The notes: a model not told the origin generated them from the letters alone. DNA of 64,000 bases from Nocardioides lianchengensis (GCF_900101465.1 NZ_FMZM01000011.1:1-64000); one strand, 5' to 3'. Positions 41,941 to 51,870 are shown, numbered from the stretch's first letter. A program made the numbers and translations.

Positions 41941-42079
41941 TCACGTCCCCTTGGTCCGATGTCTGCGACGGGTGGACGTCGGTGTCCGGGATCCATTACG
42001 CCCGGGCCGACCCGGTCCAGACCGGCGGATCAGGGTGAACACGCGGGTGATTCGTCGCGGTGGATCGTCGTACCGCGCC

Positions 42080-42105
42080 GGTTCGAAGGGCGTACCGGCG
42101 GGTAC
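42080..42105 (+). promoter_or_regulatory. candidate SigF/SigB-type promoter for the sensor kinase
   Basis: GGTT, 16 bases, then GGGTAC resembles the actinobacterial stress-sigma consensus GTTT-N15-17-GGGTAT. It lies 75 bp before the kinase start in the divergent gap 41941-42180. A chance match in GC-rich DNA is possible. Confidence 0.3.
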
Positions 42106-42180
42106 TCGTTCGTCTACGCTCAGGCCCAGGCGACCGATACGCCTTCAGGGACGAGCCCCCCACGCAGACTCTGGTGACAG

Positions 42181-43776
42181 GTGACGATGGCGCGATTGCT
42201 GACGCTCAACCCTGCGGGTCGTCGTCGCTGGTTCCTCATCTGGCAGGCCCCCGTCCTGTTCCTGGTCGCGCTGCTGACCCTGGCCCTGGCGATCACCGCC
42301 CCGGGCCTGCTGACGACCCCCTCGACACTGGCCGGCGCCGCGGCCCTGGCCCTGGGCGCCGCGATCGCGCTGCCGCTGCCCGTCCGCTTCCTGGCCGTGG
42401 TCCCGGTCCTCGACATCGTCGCCATCGCGGTGATCCGCTCGCAGGACGTCGGGACGCTGATCTCGATCAGCTCGATCGCGCTGATCCCGATCCTGTGCCT
42501 CGGCTTCCACTTCGGCCGGTCCGGGGTCGCGCTCGCGTCGTGCGGAGCGGTGCTCATCACCGCGCTCCCCTACCTGCGCGCCTCCGAGGCACCCCACGCG
42601 ACCCAGTGGATCGGCCTGCTCGCGCTCCCGACGGTCTCGGTGATGCTCGCCCTGGTCGCCCAGCTCGGGTCCTCGATCCTGGCCGACCGGTCCGAGAAGC
42701 TGAGCCGGGCCTTCGCCCGGTCCTCCGAGCAGCTGGAGATCACCCGCTCGCTGATCGAGGTGCTGCCGGTGGGGCTGGCCTACCACGGCCCCGACGGCGA
42801 GCGCCGGCTCGCCAACCGCCGGGCGTTCGAGTTCGCGCTGCTCGCCGGCATGGACGTCGAGAACCCCGACCGCCCCGGCACCTCCGTGTGGCGCGAGGAC
42901 CGGATCCGCCGGGTCCCGCCGGAGGAGCAGTTCGTCACCCGCGCCCTCTCCGGCGCCGAGATCGAGGCCGAGCTGGTCTGGCTCGGCGAGCCGGGCTCCC
43001 AGGCGGCGGTCGCCGTCTCGGCCCACCAGGTCACCTCCGCGGCGGGCGATCCGCTCGGCACCGTCGTCGTCTCGCTCGACGTGACCGAGCTGGTCGAGTC
43101 GGTGCGGGTCCGCGACCAGTTCCTCGCCACGCTCTCCCACGAGCTGCGCACGCCGCTGGTCTCGGTCGTCGGCTACCTCGACATCATCTCCGAGGAGCTC
43201 GAGGGCGGTGACCCCGAGCTCGTCGAGATGCTCGGTACGGCGCGCCGCGGCGCCCGGACCCTCACCGACCGGATCTCGCACCTGCTCGTCGCCGGCTCCC
43301 AGGACCGGCTCACCCTCGACCTGGACCGGGTCGACCTCAGCGAGCTCGTCGGCACCGTCGCCGAGCGACACCGCCACTCCGCCGGCACCCGGGGCGTGCA
43401 GCTGAGCTGCGACCTGCCCCCCGTGGTCACCACGGCCGACCCCCACAAGATCGAGCTGGTCGTCGACAACCTGGTCTCCAACGCCGTCAAGCACACCGCC
43501 ATGGGCGGGTCGGTCGAGATCAGCCTGCGGTCCGGGCCCCAGATCATGCTGATGGTCGGCGACACCGGGTCCGGTCTGGCCCGGCACGAGCGCGAGCGCG
43601 CCTTCGACCGCTTCTACCGCACCGACTCCGCCCGCCGCGACGCCGTCCAGGGCCTCGGGCTCGGGCTGAGCATCTGCAAGGCGGTCGTCGAGGCGCACGG
43701 GGGCGAGATCTCCATGGTCACCAGCCCCGGCCAGGGCACGACCGTCACCGTGGTGCTGCCCGCCCTCACCGGCTGA
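42181..43776 (+). CDS. orphan sensor histidine kinase with six membrane segments and PAS-like domain
   Basis: The 531-residue protein has six hydrophobic segments in residues about 15-160 (e.g. APVLFLVALLTLALAITA, LISISSIALIPILCLGF, IGLLALPTVSVMLALVAQL), a PAS-like region (about 190-315; RSLIEVLPVGLAYHGPDGERRLANRRAFE), a HisKA domain with RDQFLATLSHELRTPLVSV (His near 320) and an ATPase domain with DNLVSNAVKH, GDTGSGLA and GLGLGLSICKAVVEAHGG. No response regulator gene is adjacent; the nearest receiver-like protein is the GlnR homologue, which is phosphorylation-atypical in its family. GTG at 42181 or ATG at 42187 are the start options. Confidence 0.92.
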   Translation: MTMARLLTLNPAGRRRWFLIWQAPVLFLVALLTLALAITAPGLLTTPSTLAGAAALALGAAIALPLPVRFLAVVPVLDIVAIAVIRSQDVGTLISISSIALIPILCLGFHFGRSGVALASCGAVLITALPYLRASEAPHATQWIGLLALPTVSVMLALVAQLGSSILADRSEKLSRAFARSSEQLEITRSLIEVLPVGLAYHGPDGERRLANRRAFEFALLAGMDVENPDRPGTSVWREDRIRRVPPEEQFVTRALSGAEIEAELVWLGEPGSQAAVAVSAHQVTSAAGDPLGTVVVSLDVTELVESVRVRDQFLATLSHELRTPLVSVVGYLDIISEELEGGDPELVEMLGTARRGARTLTDRISHLLVAGSQDRLTLDLDRVDLSELVGTVAERHRHSAGTRGVQLSCDLPPVVTTADPHKIELVVDNLVSNAVKHTAMGGSVEISLRSGPQIMLMVGDTGSGLARHERERAFDRFYRTDSARRDAVQGLGLGLSICKAVVEAHGGEISMVTSPGQGTTVTVVLPALTG

Positions 43777-43810
43777 CCCGAGCCGGACCAGACCGGGGTG
43801 AGGGCTCGGG
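43777..43810. terminator. possible hairpin after the kinase gene
   Basis: CCCGAGCC directly after the kinase stop pairs with GGCTCGGG across an 18-base loop that contains further pairing. Moderately strong; its position suits a terminator. Confidence 0.45.
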
Positions 43811-43905
43811 TGATTTCCACCCCAGGCTGCGGGGAATCGTCAGCGGGGGGCTTCGCGATCCCCGATCATGGGACGTCGTACCCGTAGACCTGGAAGGTGG
43901 ACCTG

Positions 43906-45504
43906 GTGACGGCGTTCCTCGAGCCGGACTCCGCCACGAGTGACCTCGACCTCATCGTTCGGGCCCGCCAGGCCGACCGGGACGCCATCGAGGAGCTCTA
44001 CCTCCGCCACCGCGAGCCCGCACTGCGCTACGCCCGCTCGCTGACCGACCCGGTCACCGCCGAGGACGTCGTCGCCGAGTCCTTCGCCCGGGTCCTGGAG
44101 ACCCTCCGCGCCGGCGGCGGCCCCACCCTGGCCTTCCGGCCCTACCTGCTGCGGACGGTCCGCAACGTCCACGTCACCCACGTGCGCGGCGACAGCCGGT
44201 TCGTCTGGGTCGAGGACGAGGCCGTCCCCGACGACCCGCTGCCGCGCGACGAGGCCGCCGAGCGGCAGGAGTCGACGGTGCTGGCGAGTGCCTTCTCCTC
44301 GCTCCCCGAGCGGTGGCAGGCGGTGCTGTGGCACACCGCGGTCGAGGACGACGACCACGCGACCGTCGGCCGACTGCTCGGCATCAAGGCCAACGCCGTC
44401 GCCGCGCTGGGCTTCCGCGCCCGAGACGGGCTGCGGAAGGCCTACCTGAGCGCCCACCTGGCCGCGGCCCGCGACGAGGCGTGCCGGCCCTACCGCGAGC
44501 AGCTCGCGCCGTACGTCCGCGGTCGGCTGCGCCGTGAGGCCCGTGCCGAGGTCGAGCTGCACCTGGACGGCTGCGCCGACTGCAGCGCGGGCGTGCTCGA
44601 GCTCGGTGCCCTCAACTCCCAGCTCGGCGCCGTCCTGGCACCGGCACTGCTGGGCGCCTCCGCCACCGGGTACGCCGCCACGGTCACCGCGGCCGCCACC
44701 GGAGGCTGGGCCGGTCTGGTCGCCTCCGTCGGTCGCCGGTCCCAGCGGTTCACCAACCCGGCCGTGGCCGCCGGGGCCGCCGCCGTCGCGGCCGTCGCGG
44801 CCGTCGCCGTGACCGCGGTGGTGGTCACCAGCGCCCCCGAGGCACCGCCCGAGGCCGCGCCGCCGCCCGCGGCGAACGCCAGCCCGACGGCGGTCCCGCC
44901 TCCCGCCGATCCGGCGCCCGCCACCACGCCGCCGCGGACGCGCCCGGAGCGCCCGTCGCCGACCGCGGCCGTCGTCCCGGTCGTCGACCCCGAGCCGCCC
45001 GCCCCGGCCACCACCTCCGCGAGCCCGACCCCGAGTCCCACCCCGAGCCCCACTCCGACCAGGTCGCCGAGCCCGAAGCCCACGCGCAGTCCCACGCGCC
45101 CCGACGTCCCGGTGCCGACCCCGACCGCGAAGCCGTCCCCCTCGCCGACGTACGCCTCGACCGAGGACCTGTCGCTGACCGCCGGACTCTTCGAGTACTT
45201 CGGGCCGCACCACCACGTCGAGATGGTGGTCACCGCTCCGATCGCGGCGGTGGTGACCCTCGACGTGCGCGGCTACCAGAGCCACACGATGCACACCGAC
45301 GTCGGCTTCCCGACCGCCACCTGCACCCCCGGGCCGACCGTGGACGACCGGACGGTCCTGACCTGCCCGCTCGAGCCCGGCACCGGCGTGCTCGCGGTCG
45401 ACCTCGTGGTCAGCACCCGGCTGGACCTGCGCGCCCGGATCACCGCGCCGGGCAACGGCGACCCCCAGCCCGAGAACGACACCTGGACGTACCTCGAGGG
45501 GTGA
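43906..45504 (+). CDS. ECF sigma factor fused to zinc anti-sigma-like domain, membrane segment and extracellular domain
   Basis: Residues about 10-85 are sigma region 2 (DAIEELYLRHREPALRYARSLTDP), and about 120-185 sigma region 4 (SLPERWQAVLWHTAVE, VGRLLGIKANAVAALGFRARDGL). Then follows a zinc-binding anti-sigma motif (HLDGCADC; H-x3-C-x2-C) at about 222, a membrane segment at about 286-306 (PAVAAGAAAVAAVAAVAVTAVVV), a Pro/Ser/Thr-rich linker and a C-terminal ~100-residue beta domain outside. Sigma and its inhibitor in one polypeptide imply a membrane-tethered factor released by a signal. GGAAGG lies 8 bases before the GTG at 43906; 43897 is the alternative. Neighbours are a kinase and a LuxR regulator. 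Confidence 0.9.
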   Translation: MTAFLEPDSATSDLDLIVRARQADRDAIEELYLRHREPALRYARSLTDPVTAEDVVAESFARVLETLRAGGGPTLAFRPYLLRTVRNVHVTHVRGDSRFVWVEDEAVPDDPLPRDEAAERQESTVLASAFSSLPERWQAVLWHTAVEDDDHATVGRLLGIKANAVAALGFRARDGLRKAYLSAHLAAARDEACRPYREQLAPYVRGRLRREARAEVELHLDGCADCSAGVLELGALNSQLGAVLAPALLGASATGYAATVTAAATGGWAGLVASVGRRSQRFTNPAVAAGAAAVAAVAAVAVTAVVVTSAPEAPPEAAPPPAANASPTAVPPPADPAPATTPPRTRPERPSPTAAVVPVVDPEPPAPATTSASPTPSPTPSPTPTRSPSPKPTRSPTRPDVPVPTPTAKPSPSPTYASTEDLSLTAGLFEYFGPHHHVEMVVTAPIAAVVTLDVRGYQSHTMHTDVGFPTATCTPGPTVDDRTVLTCPLEPGTGVLAVDLVVSTRLDLRARITAPGNGDPQPENDTWTYLEG

Positions 45505-45534
45505 GCCGCGCCGTGCGGGTTGTCCTACGCCGCG

Positions 45535-47685
45535 TCAGTCCAGCAGGCCGAGCGCGTAGGCGCGGGACACCGCCTCCTCGCGGGTCGTGGCGCCGAGCTT
45601 GCGGTAGAGCGCCTGCAGCTGGGTCTTGACCGTGTTCGTGGAGACGAACAGCGCGGCCGCGATGCTGTCGCGGGGCAGCGGTCCCCGCAGCATCTCGAGG
45701 ATCTCGCGCTCCCGGCTGGTCAGCTGCACCACCTCGACCGACGCCGGGTGGACCGGGCCGCCCGGCACCAGCTCCAGCAGCCGCGGCCAGGGTGCCCGCA
45801 GGGTCAGCTCGTCGCCCGCCGTCCGGGCTGCGGCGGTGCGGTCGGCCCGGCGGTGGGTCTCGGCGGTGAGCAGCAGCGCCTCCATCCGCAACCGGCGCGG
45901 GCTCGTGGGCGGGTGGGCCACCGCGGCGAGCTCCGCGCCCGCGACCTCCAGGTCGCCGGCCATCAGCGCCAGCCGCCCCCGCACCAGCCGGGTCGCCGCA
46001 CTGTCGGTCATCCACTCCAGGACGGTCGCGGCCTCGGTCGCCCGGCCGGTGGCGAGCAGCAGGTCGAGCTCGGCGGTGTCGAGGGTGCAGCGGGCCATCG
46101 AGCCGACCGGCGCCCGCAGCGCGTGCTCGGCCCGCTGCTGCCGGAGCACGTGCAGGGCCTCGGAGCGCGCCGGGGTCATCAGGGCCAGCTCGGCCCCGAC
46201 GGCGGCCACCAGGTACCAGAGGTCGCCCGCCAGCCCGGTGCGGGCCACGGCCGCCAGCTCCCGACCCGCCTCGGCGAGCTCGAGCCGGTCCAGGGCCCCG
46301 ATGGCGCGAGCCAGCCGGTGCGCGTCCGACTCGTCGTGACCGGCCCAGCCGCTCCAGCTGGCCAGCGCCTGATGGTCGGCCTCCAGCGCGGCGGCCAGCG
46401 CCAGCAGCGCCGCCGCCTCCGTCTCCCCGGCCAGCGCGGCGTGGGCTCGCAACCACCACCGACGAGCGGACTCCACGTCGCCGGCCTCGAAGCAGGCCAG
46501 GCCGGCCTCCAGCGCGAAGCGTCGTACGACGGCCGCCTCGGGCCGGCCCGCCGTGGTCAGCGCCTCCCCCCGCCGTACGGCGTCGCGAGCACCCGGGAGG
46601 TCCCCGCGGCGCCGGCAGGCGAGGACCCGGACCGTGCAGGCCGCGAGGTCCGGCCGGCTCGTCCCGGGCGCCGGCTCGACCGCCGGGCCGACGAGGCCCT
46701 CGACGCGCAGCTGGGTGGCCAGCGGACCGGCCTCGACCGGATCGTCCGCCAGCGTGGTCAGCAGGTCCGCGAGCAGGGCGGGGTCGTCGCGCAGCAGCTC
46801 CCACCACCGCAGCCGGAGCACCGCCCCGACCAGGTCCGCGCCCCAGGCGTCCAGGCCCACCCGGCGGCGCAGCACCTCCCGGAGCGCGGGCGCGGTCCGG
46901 ACCAGCAGCCCGTCGTCGGCCACCTCGACCGACCCGACCTGCTCGAGGTCCGCGAGCGGGTCGCCGTCGAGCTGCGCCAGCAGCGGGGCCAGCGTCGCCG
47001 ACGGGACCGCCGAGCCCGCCACGGTGGCGAGCACCTCGAGCCCGAGCCCGCTCCCCACCTCGTCGAGGCGTACGCCGAGGGCGGCGCGCGCCCGCTCCCG
47101 CGACCAGCCGCCGCCGGCCCCGGGCAGCGGCAGGCCGCTGACGACGGTGCCGACGTGACCGTCGGTCCAGGCCAGCAGGTCCTGCGGTGCCGGAACGTCG
47201 ACCAGCTGCAGCAGCTCGTCCGCGTCCAGGGCGAGGTCGGCCCCGGTCAGCACCTGGCTCTCGACCTCGGTGCGCAGCCGGAGCACCGAGGCGTGGCCGG
47301 CCCGCAGCGCCACCACCAGGTGCAGCGACGACGACCCGCGGACCCGCTCGACCAGGGTCCGGAGCCCGCCGGGTCCCAGGGCGTCGGCCCGGTCCACCAC
47401 CAGCGCGGCCCGGCGACCGCTGCCGACCAGCGCGGACGTCAGGGACGCGAGAGCGGCGGGGTCCACTCCGCCGGAGGCGGCGTCGTACCACGCGACGCTC
47501 TCGCCGCGCCCGCGCGCGGCCGCCGTCCACTGCGCCGCCAGGGTGGTCTTGCCGGCTCCCCCGGGCGCGTGCAGGACGGTCAGCGGGAGCCACCGGTCCA
47601 GCCGCTCCAGGAGCCGGGGTCGGGCACGGGCCGACGGCGGGAGCCGCGGCAGATCGGTCAGCTGGTCGGGGGGCAGCTCGCTCAC
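45535..47685 (-). CDS. MalT-like LuxR-family ATP-binding regulator
   Basis: The 716-residue protein has an N-terminal P-loop (LHAPGGAGKTTLAAQW at about 37-50), a large helical TPR-like middle and a C-terminal LuxR helix-turn-helix (about 650-710; LTSREREILEMLRGPLPRDSIAAALFVSTNTVKTQLQALYRKLG). This STAND/LAL-type layout couples a ligand or partner to transcription activation. As I recall, Streptomyces CIS loci also have LuxR regulators next to them. It is convergent with the sigma fusion (30 bp). The ATG at 47685 lacks a clear ribosome binding site upstream; GTG-type alternatives are not obviously better. Confidence 0.9.
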   Translation of the reverse strand: MSELPPDQLTDLPRLPPSARARPRLLERLDRWLPLTVLHAPGGAGKTTLAAQWTAAARGRGESVAWYDAASGGVDPAALASLTSALVGSGRRAALVVDRADALGPGGLRTLVERVRGSSSLHLVVALRAGHASVLRLRTEVESQVLTGADLALDADELLQLVDVPAPQDLLAWTDGHVGTVVSGLPLPGAGGGWSRERARAALGVRLDEVGSGLGLEVLATVAGSAVPSATLAPLLAQLDGDPLADLEQVGSVEVADDGLLVRTAPALREVLRRRVGLDAWGADLVGAVLRLRWWELLRDDPALLADLLTTLADDPVEAGPLATQLRVEGLVGPAVEPAPGTSRPDLAACTVRVLACRRRGDLPGARDAVRRGEALTTAGRPEAAVVRRFALEAGLACFEAGDVESARRWWLRAHAALAGETEAAALLALAAALEADHQALASWSGWAGHDESDAHRLARAIGALDRLELAEAGRELAAVARTGLAGDLWYLVAAVGAELALMTPARSEALHVLRQQRAEHALRAPVGSMARCTLDTAELDLLLATGRATEAATVLEWMTDSAATRLVRGRLALMAGDLEVAGAELAAVAHPPTSPRRLRMEALLLTAETHRRADRTAAARTAGDELTLRAPWPRLLELVPGGPVHPASVEVVQLTSREREILEMLRGPLPRDSIAAALFVSTNTVKTQLQALYRKLGATTREEAVSRAYALGLLD

Positions 47686-47756
47686 GCAGCACAGACGGGC
47701 TTCGGGCGCTGGGCTTACGCGGCGCCTCGACCGGTCTGGTCCACCGGTCCGGACGC

Positions 47757-47796
47757 GACGACGGGCGGGAGGCCCCGAGGCCTCCCGCCCGTCGTC
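47757..47796. terminator. strong hairpin after the secreted hydrolase gene
   Basis: A perfect 18-bp stem GACGACGGGCGGGAGGCC / GGCCTCCCGCCCGTCGTC with a CCGA loop lies 18 bp beyond the hydrolase stop (minus strand), isolating it from the LuxR gene downstream. Confidence 0.9.
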
Positions 47797-47814
47797 GTCA
47801 CGCCTTCCCGCGGG

Positions 47815-50800
47815 CTACTTCAGGCGGACCGTCCGCGCCGGCGCGGAGCTGGACGCATAGCTGCCGGTCGCGGTGAAGGACACCGTCACCGTCAGCTTCC
47901 TGCCCTGCGCCCGCGCCTTGGTCGGGACCTTCAGACTGACCTTGCCGGAGGCCGGCAGCGTCACCGTGCGGGTCAGGCTGGCGCCGCCCCGGACCTTGAC
48001 GGTCAGCTTGCCGGTGACCGGCGTACCGGCGACCGCACCGCTGACCGACGCGACGACGGACAGCTTCCGGCCCGCCTTCACGGACGAGGCGACCTTGACG
48101 GCCGTCCGGGTCGCCTTCCGGGCGACCGTGTACGGCGCCGACGCGACCGCGGACGCCTCGGCGTCGGCGGAGCCGAGGTACTGCGCCGTGACGGCGTAGG
48201 ACCCGGCGGGCAGCGTCGCCGGCAGGCGGTACGACGCCCGCCCGGACCCGTCGACCGGCACCGTGACCGTCCGTCCGCCGAAGGTCAGCCGGACGTCGCC
48301 GCCGACGGCGTTGGTGACCGCGACGCTCGCGGTGACCGCGGAGGCCCCGAAGGTCGCGGACCGCGCACCCAGGCTGAGCGCGACGGTGCTGGCGACCTTC
48401 TTGACCTCGTACGGCGCCGACGCCACGGTCGACGCCTCGGCGTCGGCCGAGCCGAGGTACTGCGCGGTCACGGCGTACGAGCCCGCCGACAGCGTGTCCG
48501 GCAGCGTGTACGACGCGTGCCCGCTCTCGTCCAGAGCGACCGAGACGGTCGTCGAGCCGAAGGTGATCTCGACGTCTCCGCCGCCGACCGCGCCGCCGAC
48601 GGCGACGTCCGCGGTGACCGCCGACGAGCCGAAGGTGCCCGACGCCGCGCCCAGGGTGAGCGCCACGGTCGGGGTCGACTTCGCCAGCGTGAACGCGACC
48701 GGCGCGGAGGCCGAGGACGTGCTCACGGCGGTCTGGGCGAAGCTCGCCGACAGGGCGTGCGCCCCGGCGCCGAAGCCCGGCACCGGGAGGCTGGCCACGC
48801 CCGCGACCGTGTCGGCCGTGCCGAGCACGGTCTCACCGTCGCGGAACGTCACCGTGCCGGTGGCGTCGCCGCCGCCGACGGTGGCGGTGAGGGTGACCGG
48901 CTGCCGCAGCGCCGGGACCTCGGGCGAGACCGTGAGCGTGGTCGTGCTGGTGTCCCGGACGCCCAGGGCGCCGGTCGCCACGCGACCCGTGGCCGCCGCG
49001 GTGGCGGTGACCGCGAGGGCGCCGCGGGCGACGTCGGCAGGCACGGCCATGGTGGCGGAGACCGCCCCGGCCGGGTCGGCCGTCGCGACGACCGGCGCGA
49101 GGCCGGCGCCCGTGAACGTCACGGCCTCGCCGGCCCGGAAGCCGGTGGCCGAGACCGTCGCGTCGGTGCCGGGCACCGTGGTCGCAGCCGTGGCGACCGC
49201 ACCACCGGCGCGGACCCCGGCCAGCTCGGCGCAGACCGCACCGGGCGTGCCGTACGCCGGCAGCGGGCCCGCGGACGCCGTCGTCCCGTCGTCCTCGCGG
49301 ACCGAGAGCCAGCCCACGGCCTTCTTGCCCTGCACGGCGCCGGCCACGTCGATGACGCTGTACTTGATGTTCGTGCCGTTGGACGAGCTGGTGGCCTTGT
49401 CACCCTGCAGCGGGGCGGTGACGACCTTGCAGGTCTCGCCCGGGGCGAAGGTGACCTTCTCCATGGCGATGCCGGCCCGGCCGTTGGTCGCGCCCAGGAG
49501 CGAGACGTAGCCCGACACCGGGGTGGCGGCGGCCTGGTTGAGGTAGACGGCCAGGTCGACCGTGCCCGGGCCGTTGCCCTCGTCGATGCCGGGGGCGAAG
49601 ACGTCGATGACCGGCTCGGTCTTGATCACGGCGGTGCCGACCGACGAGGTCTCGAAGGCCAGGTCGGAGAGGTAGACCCCGCCCGTGGGCAGCGCGTCCG
49701 CGCCGGGGGCCGCGGTGAAGCGGACCTCGCGCACGTCGGCGGTGTTCAGGCCCGCGGCGGCCAGGGCGGCGACCGGGACGTTGACCTGCTGCAGCACGAC
49801 CTTCTTCAGCGTGCTCGTGGCCGAGCTGCTGGTCGAGGTCGGCATCCGCACCAGGGCGTACGGGTTGAGCGCCGAGACGAGCGAGGTCCAGGTGACGCCC
49901 TCGTTGTCGACCACCGTCATCGTCAGGTCGGTGCCCGTGGTGACGGTCTCGTCGGCGGCCACCTTGACCGAGAGCCGCTCGAAGCCGCTCGCGTTGCGCT
50001 TGCCGACCGGCACCGAGACCCGCACCTCGCCGGTCGCGCTGGTCCAGGTCATCCGAGTGACCGGGGTCGCCGGGACGTTGCCGCCGTTGGTGGCGGGCGT
50101 CCAGTGCGGCAGCTGCGACGAGGCCATCGTGGTGGTGCAGAACGGCAGGCTCTGCGGCGCCGTACGGCCGCTCATGCTGGCGCACGGGTTGGCGGTCGCC
50201 GTACCGAAGGAGCGGACCAGGGAGGTCGCCTCCTCGAAGCTCGCGAGCGTGGCCCGCTTGCTCGACGGGGCGGTCGCGACGGTGCGGACGTCCTCGCCGT
50301 TCAGGGCGGCGGGGACCGAGCCGGAGCCGTCGAACATCGGCAGGAACTGCTGCTCGCCCCCGAGGGTCAGCCGGAACCAGGCCGTCATGTACGACGTGCC
50401 CTGGGCGTACTGCTCGTCCGCCGTCATCCGGATCGAGGTGGCCGCGACACTGGCGTCCGTGCCGCAGGTCGGCTCGGTACGGCGGGCGGTGCTGTTGCTC
50501 CAGTCGTCGCTGACCGAGTTGAGGTACTTACCCGGCGTCCAGACGGTGTTGTAGAAGTTGTGGTTCGAGCCCATCACCCAGGTGCCCGAGCGCAGCACGT
50601 CGTCGCCGAACGCGTAGCGCGAGTCGTCGAGCATGTGCTGGCCCTGCTGGTTCGAGACGTCGCCGTCGCAGTAGGGCAGGATCACGTTCATCGGGACGTT
50701 CGGGACGGTCATCCGGGCGAAGTCGACCGGCGCGAGCGGCAGGATCGACTTGATCGCCCACGGGGTGGCCAGCGCCTGGTTGAGGGTGGCCGCCGAGGTG

Positions 50801-51870
50801 ACGCCCTCGCCGCCGCGAGAGTGACCCATCAGGCCGATGGTCCGCAGATCGAACTTGCCGACCAGACCGGCGGCGGTGACGGTGTCGAGCTCCGGCGCAC
50901 CGCCGACGAAGCCGTCGGCGCGGGTGGCGTACGACGCGGTGCCGTCGACCAGCGCCTGGTCGAGGGTGCGGTCGCGCTGCTGCCAGGCGTCGTAGTAGAC
51001 GACGGGCTCACCCTTGGTGGCCTTGTCGAGCATGGTCAGGGTGTCGAGGATCAGCTGGCCGCGGGCCTGGGCGCCTTGGTCGGCGGTGAGCTCGGCGTCG
51101 TTGGAGTTGATCGCGTTGGCCGAGATCGACACGACCGAGTAGCCCTGGCTGGCCAGCGCCCGCGCGGTGCCGTCGTACCCGGCGTAGCTCGGGATGGATT
51201 TGCGCAGCTCGTTGGTGGGCGCGGTGGCGCAGGGCCAGCGCAGCGGGTTGGTCGGGTTCGGCCCATAGCAGGACGTGTGCCGGCCGTGCAACAGGATCAC
51301 GGTCGGGCGGGCCCCGCCGGTGGTGGGCAGGTAGAGCTTGCCCTCGAGCTCGCCCCGGATCCCGCCGATCGCCGCGAGCGGGATGGCCTGGTCCCCGAAC
51401 TTGTAGATCGACTCGGTCCAGTCGTAGCTGCCCGGCGCGGCCGGGTCGGTCTCGAGGGCGGCCGCCGCGCGCGCCACCTCGGGCACGCTGACGGCCCGGC
51501 TCGGCGTCCCGTCACCGGCGACCGACTGGCTGGCCCAGCCGGCGTCGGCCTTGCCGGCCGAGGCGACCTCCGGGTCGGTGGTGAAGACGCTGAGGGACTT
51601 GCCGTCGGCGGCCTGGGTCGCCAGGCCGACGGTCTCGCCATCGACGACGATCGTGGGGGCGTCCGACTTCATCGGCAGCGGCCGGTCGAGATCGACGGTG
51701 ACCAGGTAGCCGCCAGGGGCGCGGCTCACGGTCCAGTCGTCGCCGGCGGCGACGGTGCCACCGGTCGGGTCGGCCGCTGAGGCGGGGGCCGGCAGCAGGC
51801 CGGCGAGCGGGGTGGCGAGCAGGGCGGCCGAGAGGCCGAGCCCTACGCGCCGTCGGGCGACGTGGCGCAC
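47815..51870 (-). CDS. large secreted alpha/beta-hydrolase with Ig-like repeats, 1351 residues
   Basis: A signal peptide (RRRVGLGLSAALLATPLAGLL...PASA, cleavage about residue 32) precedes an alpha/beta-hydrolase domain (about 130-560) with LYLPTTGGARPTVILLHGRHTS and nucleophile elbow GLMGHSRGGEG (Ser near 350). A Calx-beta/middle region follows, then C-terminal Ig-like repeats; two consecutive modules share SGYAV-type lines such as LPATLPAGSYAVTAQYLGSADAEAS almost word for word. Substrate unknown; the triad is plausible but Asp/His positions are not assigned here. AGGAG lies about 8 bases before the GTG start. Isolated gene between two regulators. Confidence 0.9.
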   Translation of the reverse strand: MRHVARRRVGLGLSAALLATPLAGLLPAPASAADPTGGTVAAGDDWTVSRAPGGYLVTVDLDRPLPMKSDAPTIVVDGETVGLATQAADGKSLSVFTTDPEVASAGKADAGWASQSVAGDGTPSRAVSVPEVARAAAALETDPAAPGSYDWTESIYKFGDQAIPLAAIGGIRGELEGKLYLPTTGGARPTVILLHGRHTSCYGPNPTNPLRWPCATAPTNELRKSIPSYAGYDGTARALASQGYSVVSISANAINSNDAELTADQGAQARGQLILDTLTMLDKATKGEPVVYYDAWQQRDRTLDQALVDGTASYATRADGFVGGAPELDTVTAAGLVGKFDLRTIGLMGHSRGGEGVTSAATLNQALATPWAIKSILPLAPVDFARMTVPNVPMNVILPYCDGDVSNQQGQHMLDDSRYAFGDDVLRSGTWVMGSNHNFYNTVWTPGKYLNSVSDDWSNSTARRTEPTCGTDASVAATSIRMTADEQYAQGTSYMTAWFRLTLGGEQQFLPMFDGSGSVPAALNGEDVRTVATAPSSKRATLASFEEATSLVRSFGTATANPCASMSGRTAPQSLPFCTTTMASSQLPHWTPATNGGNVPATPVTRMTWTSATGEVRVSVPVGKRNASGFERLSVKVAADETVTTGTDLTMTVVDNEGVTWTSLVSALNPYALVRMPTSTSSSATSTLKKVVLQQVNVPVAALAAAGLNTADVREVRFTAAPGADALPTGGVYLSDLAFETSSVGTAVIKTEPVIDVFAPGIDEGNGPGTVDLAVYLNQAAATPVSGYVSLLGATNGRAGIAMEKVTFAPGETCKVVTAPLQGDKATSSSNGTNIKYSVIDVAGAVQGKKAVGWLSVREDDGTTASAGPLPAYGTPGAVCAELAGVRAGGAVATAATTVPGTDATVSATGFRAGEAVTFTGAGLAPVVATADPAGAVSATMAVPADVARGALAVTATAAATGRVATGALGVRDTSTTTLTVSPEVPALRQPVTLTATVGGGDATGTVTFRDGETVLGTADTVAGVASLPVPGFGAGAHALSASFAQTAVSTSSASAPVAFTLAKSTPTVALTLGAASGTFGSSAVTADVAVGGAVGGGDVEITFGSTTVSVALDESGHASYTLPDTLSAGSYAVTAQYLGSADAEASTVASAPYEVKKVASTVALSLGARSATFGASAVTASVAVTNAVGGDVRLTFGGRTVTVPVDGSGRASYRLPATLPAGSYAVTAQYLGSADAEASAVASAPYTVARKATRTAVKVASSVKAGRKLSVVASVSGAVAGTPVTGKLTVKVRGGASLTRTVTLPASGKVSLKVPTKARAQGRKLTVTVSFTATGSYASSSAPARTVRLK

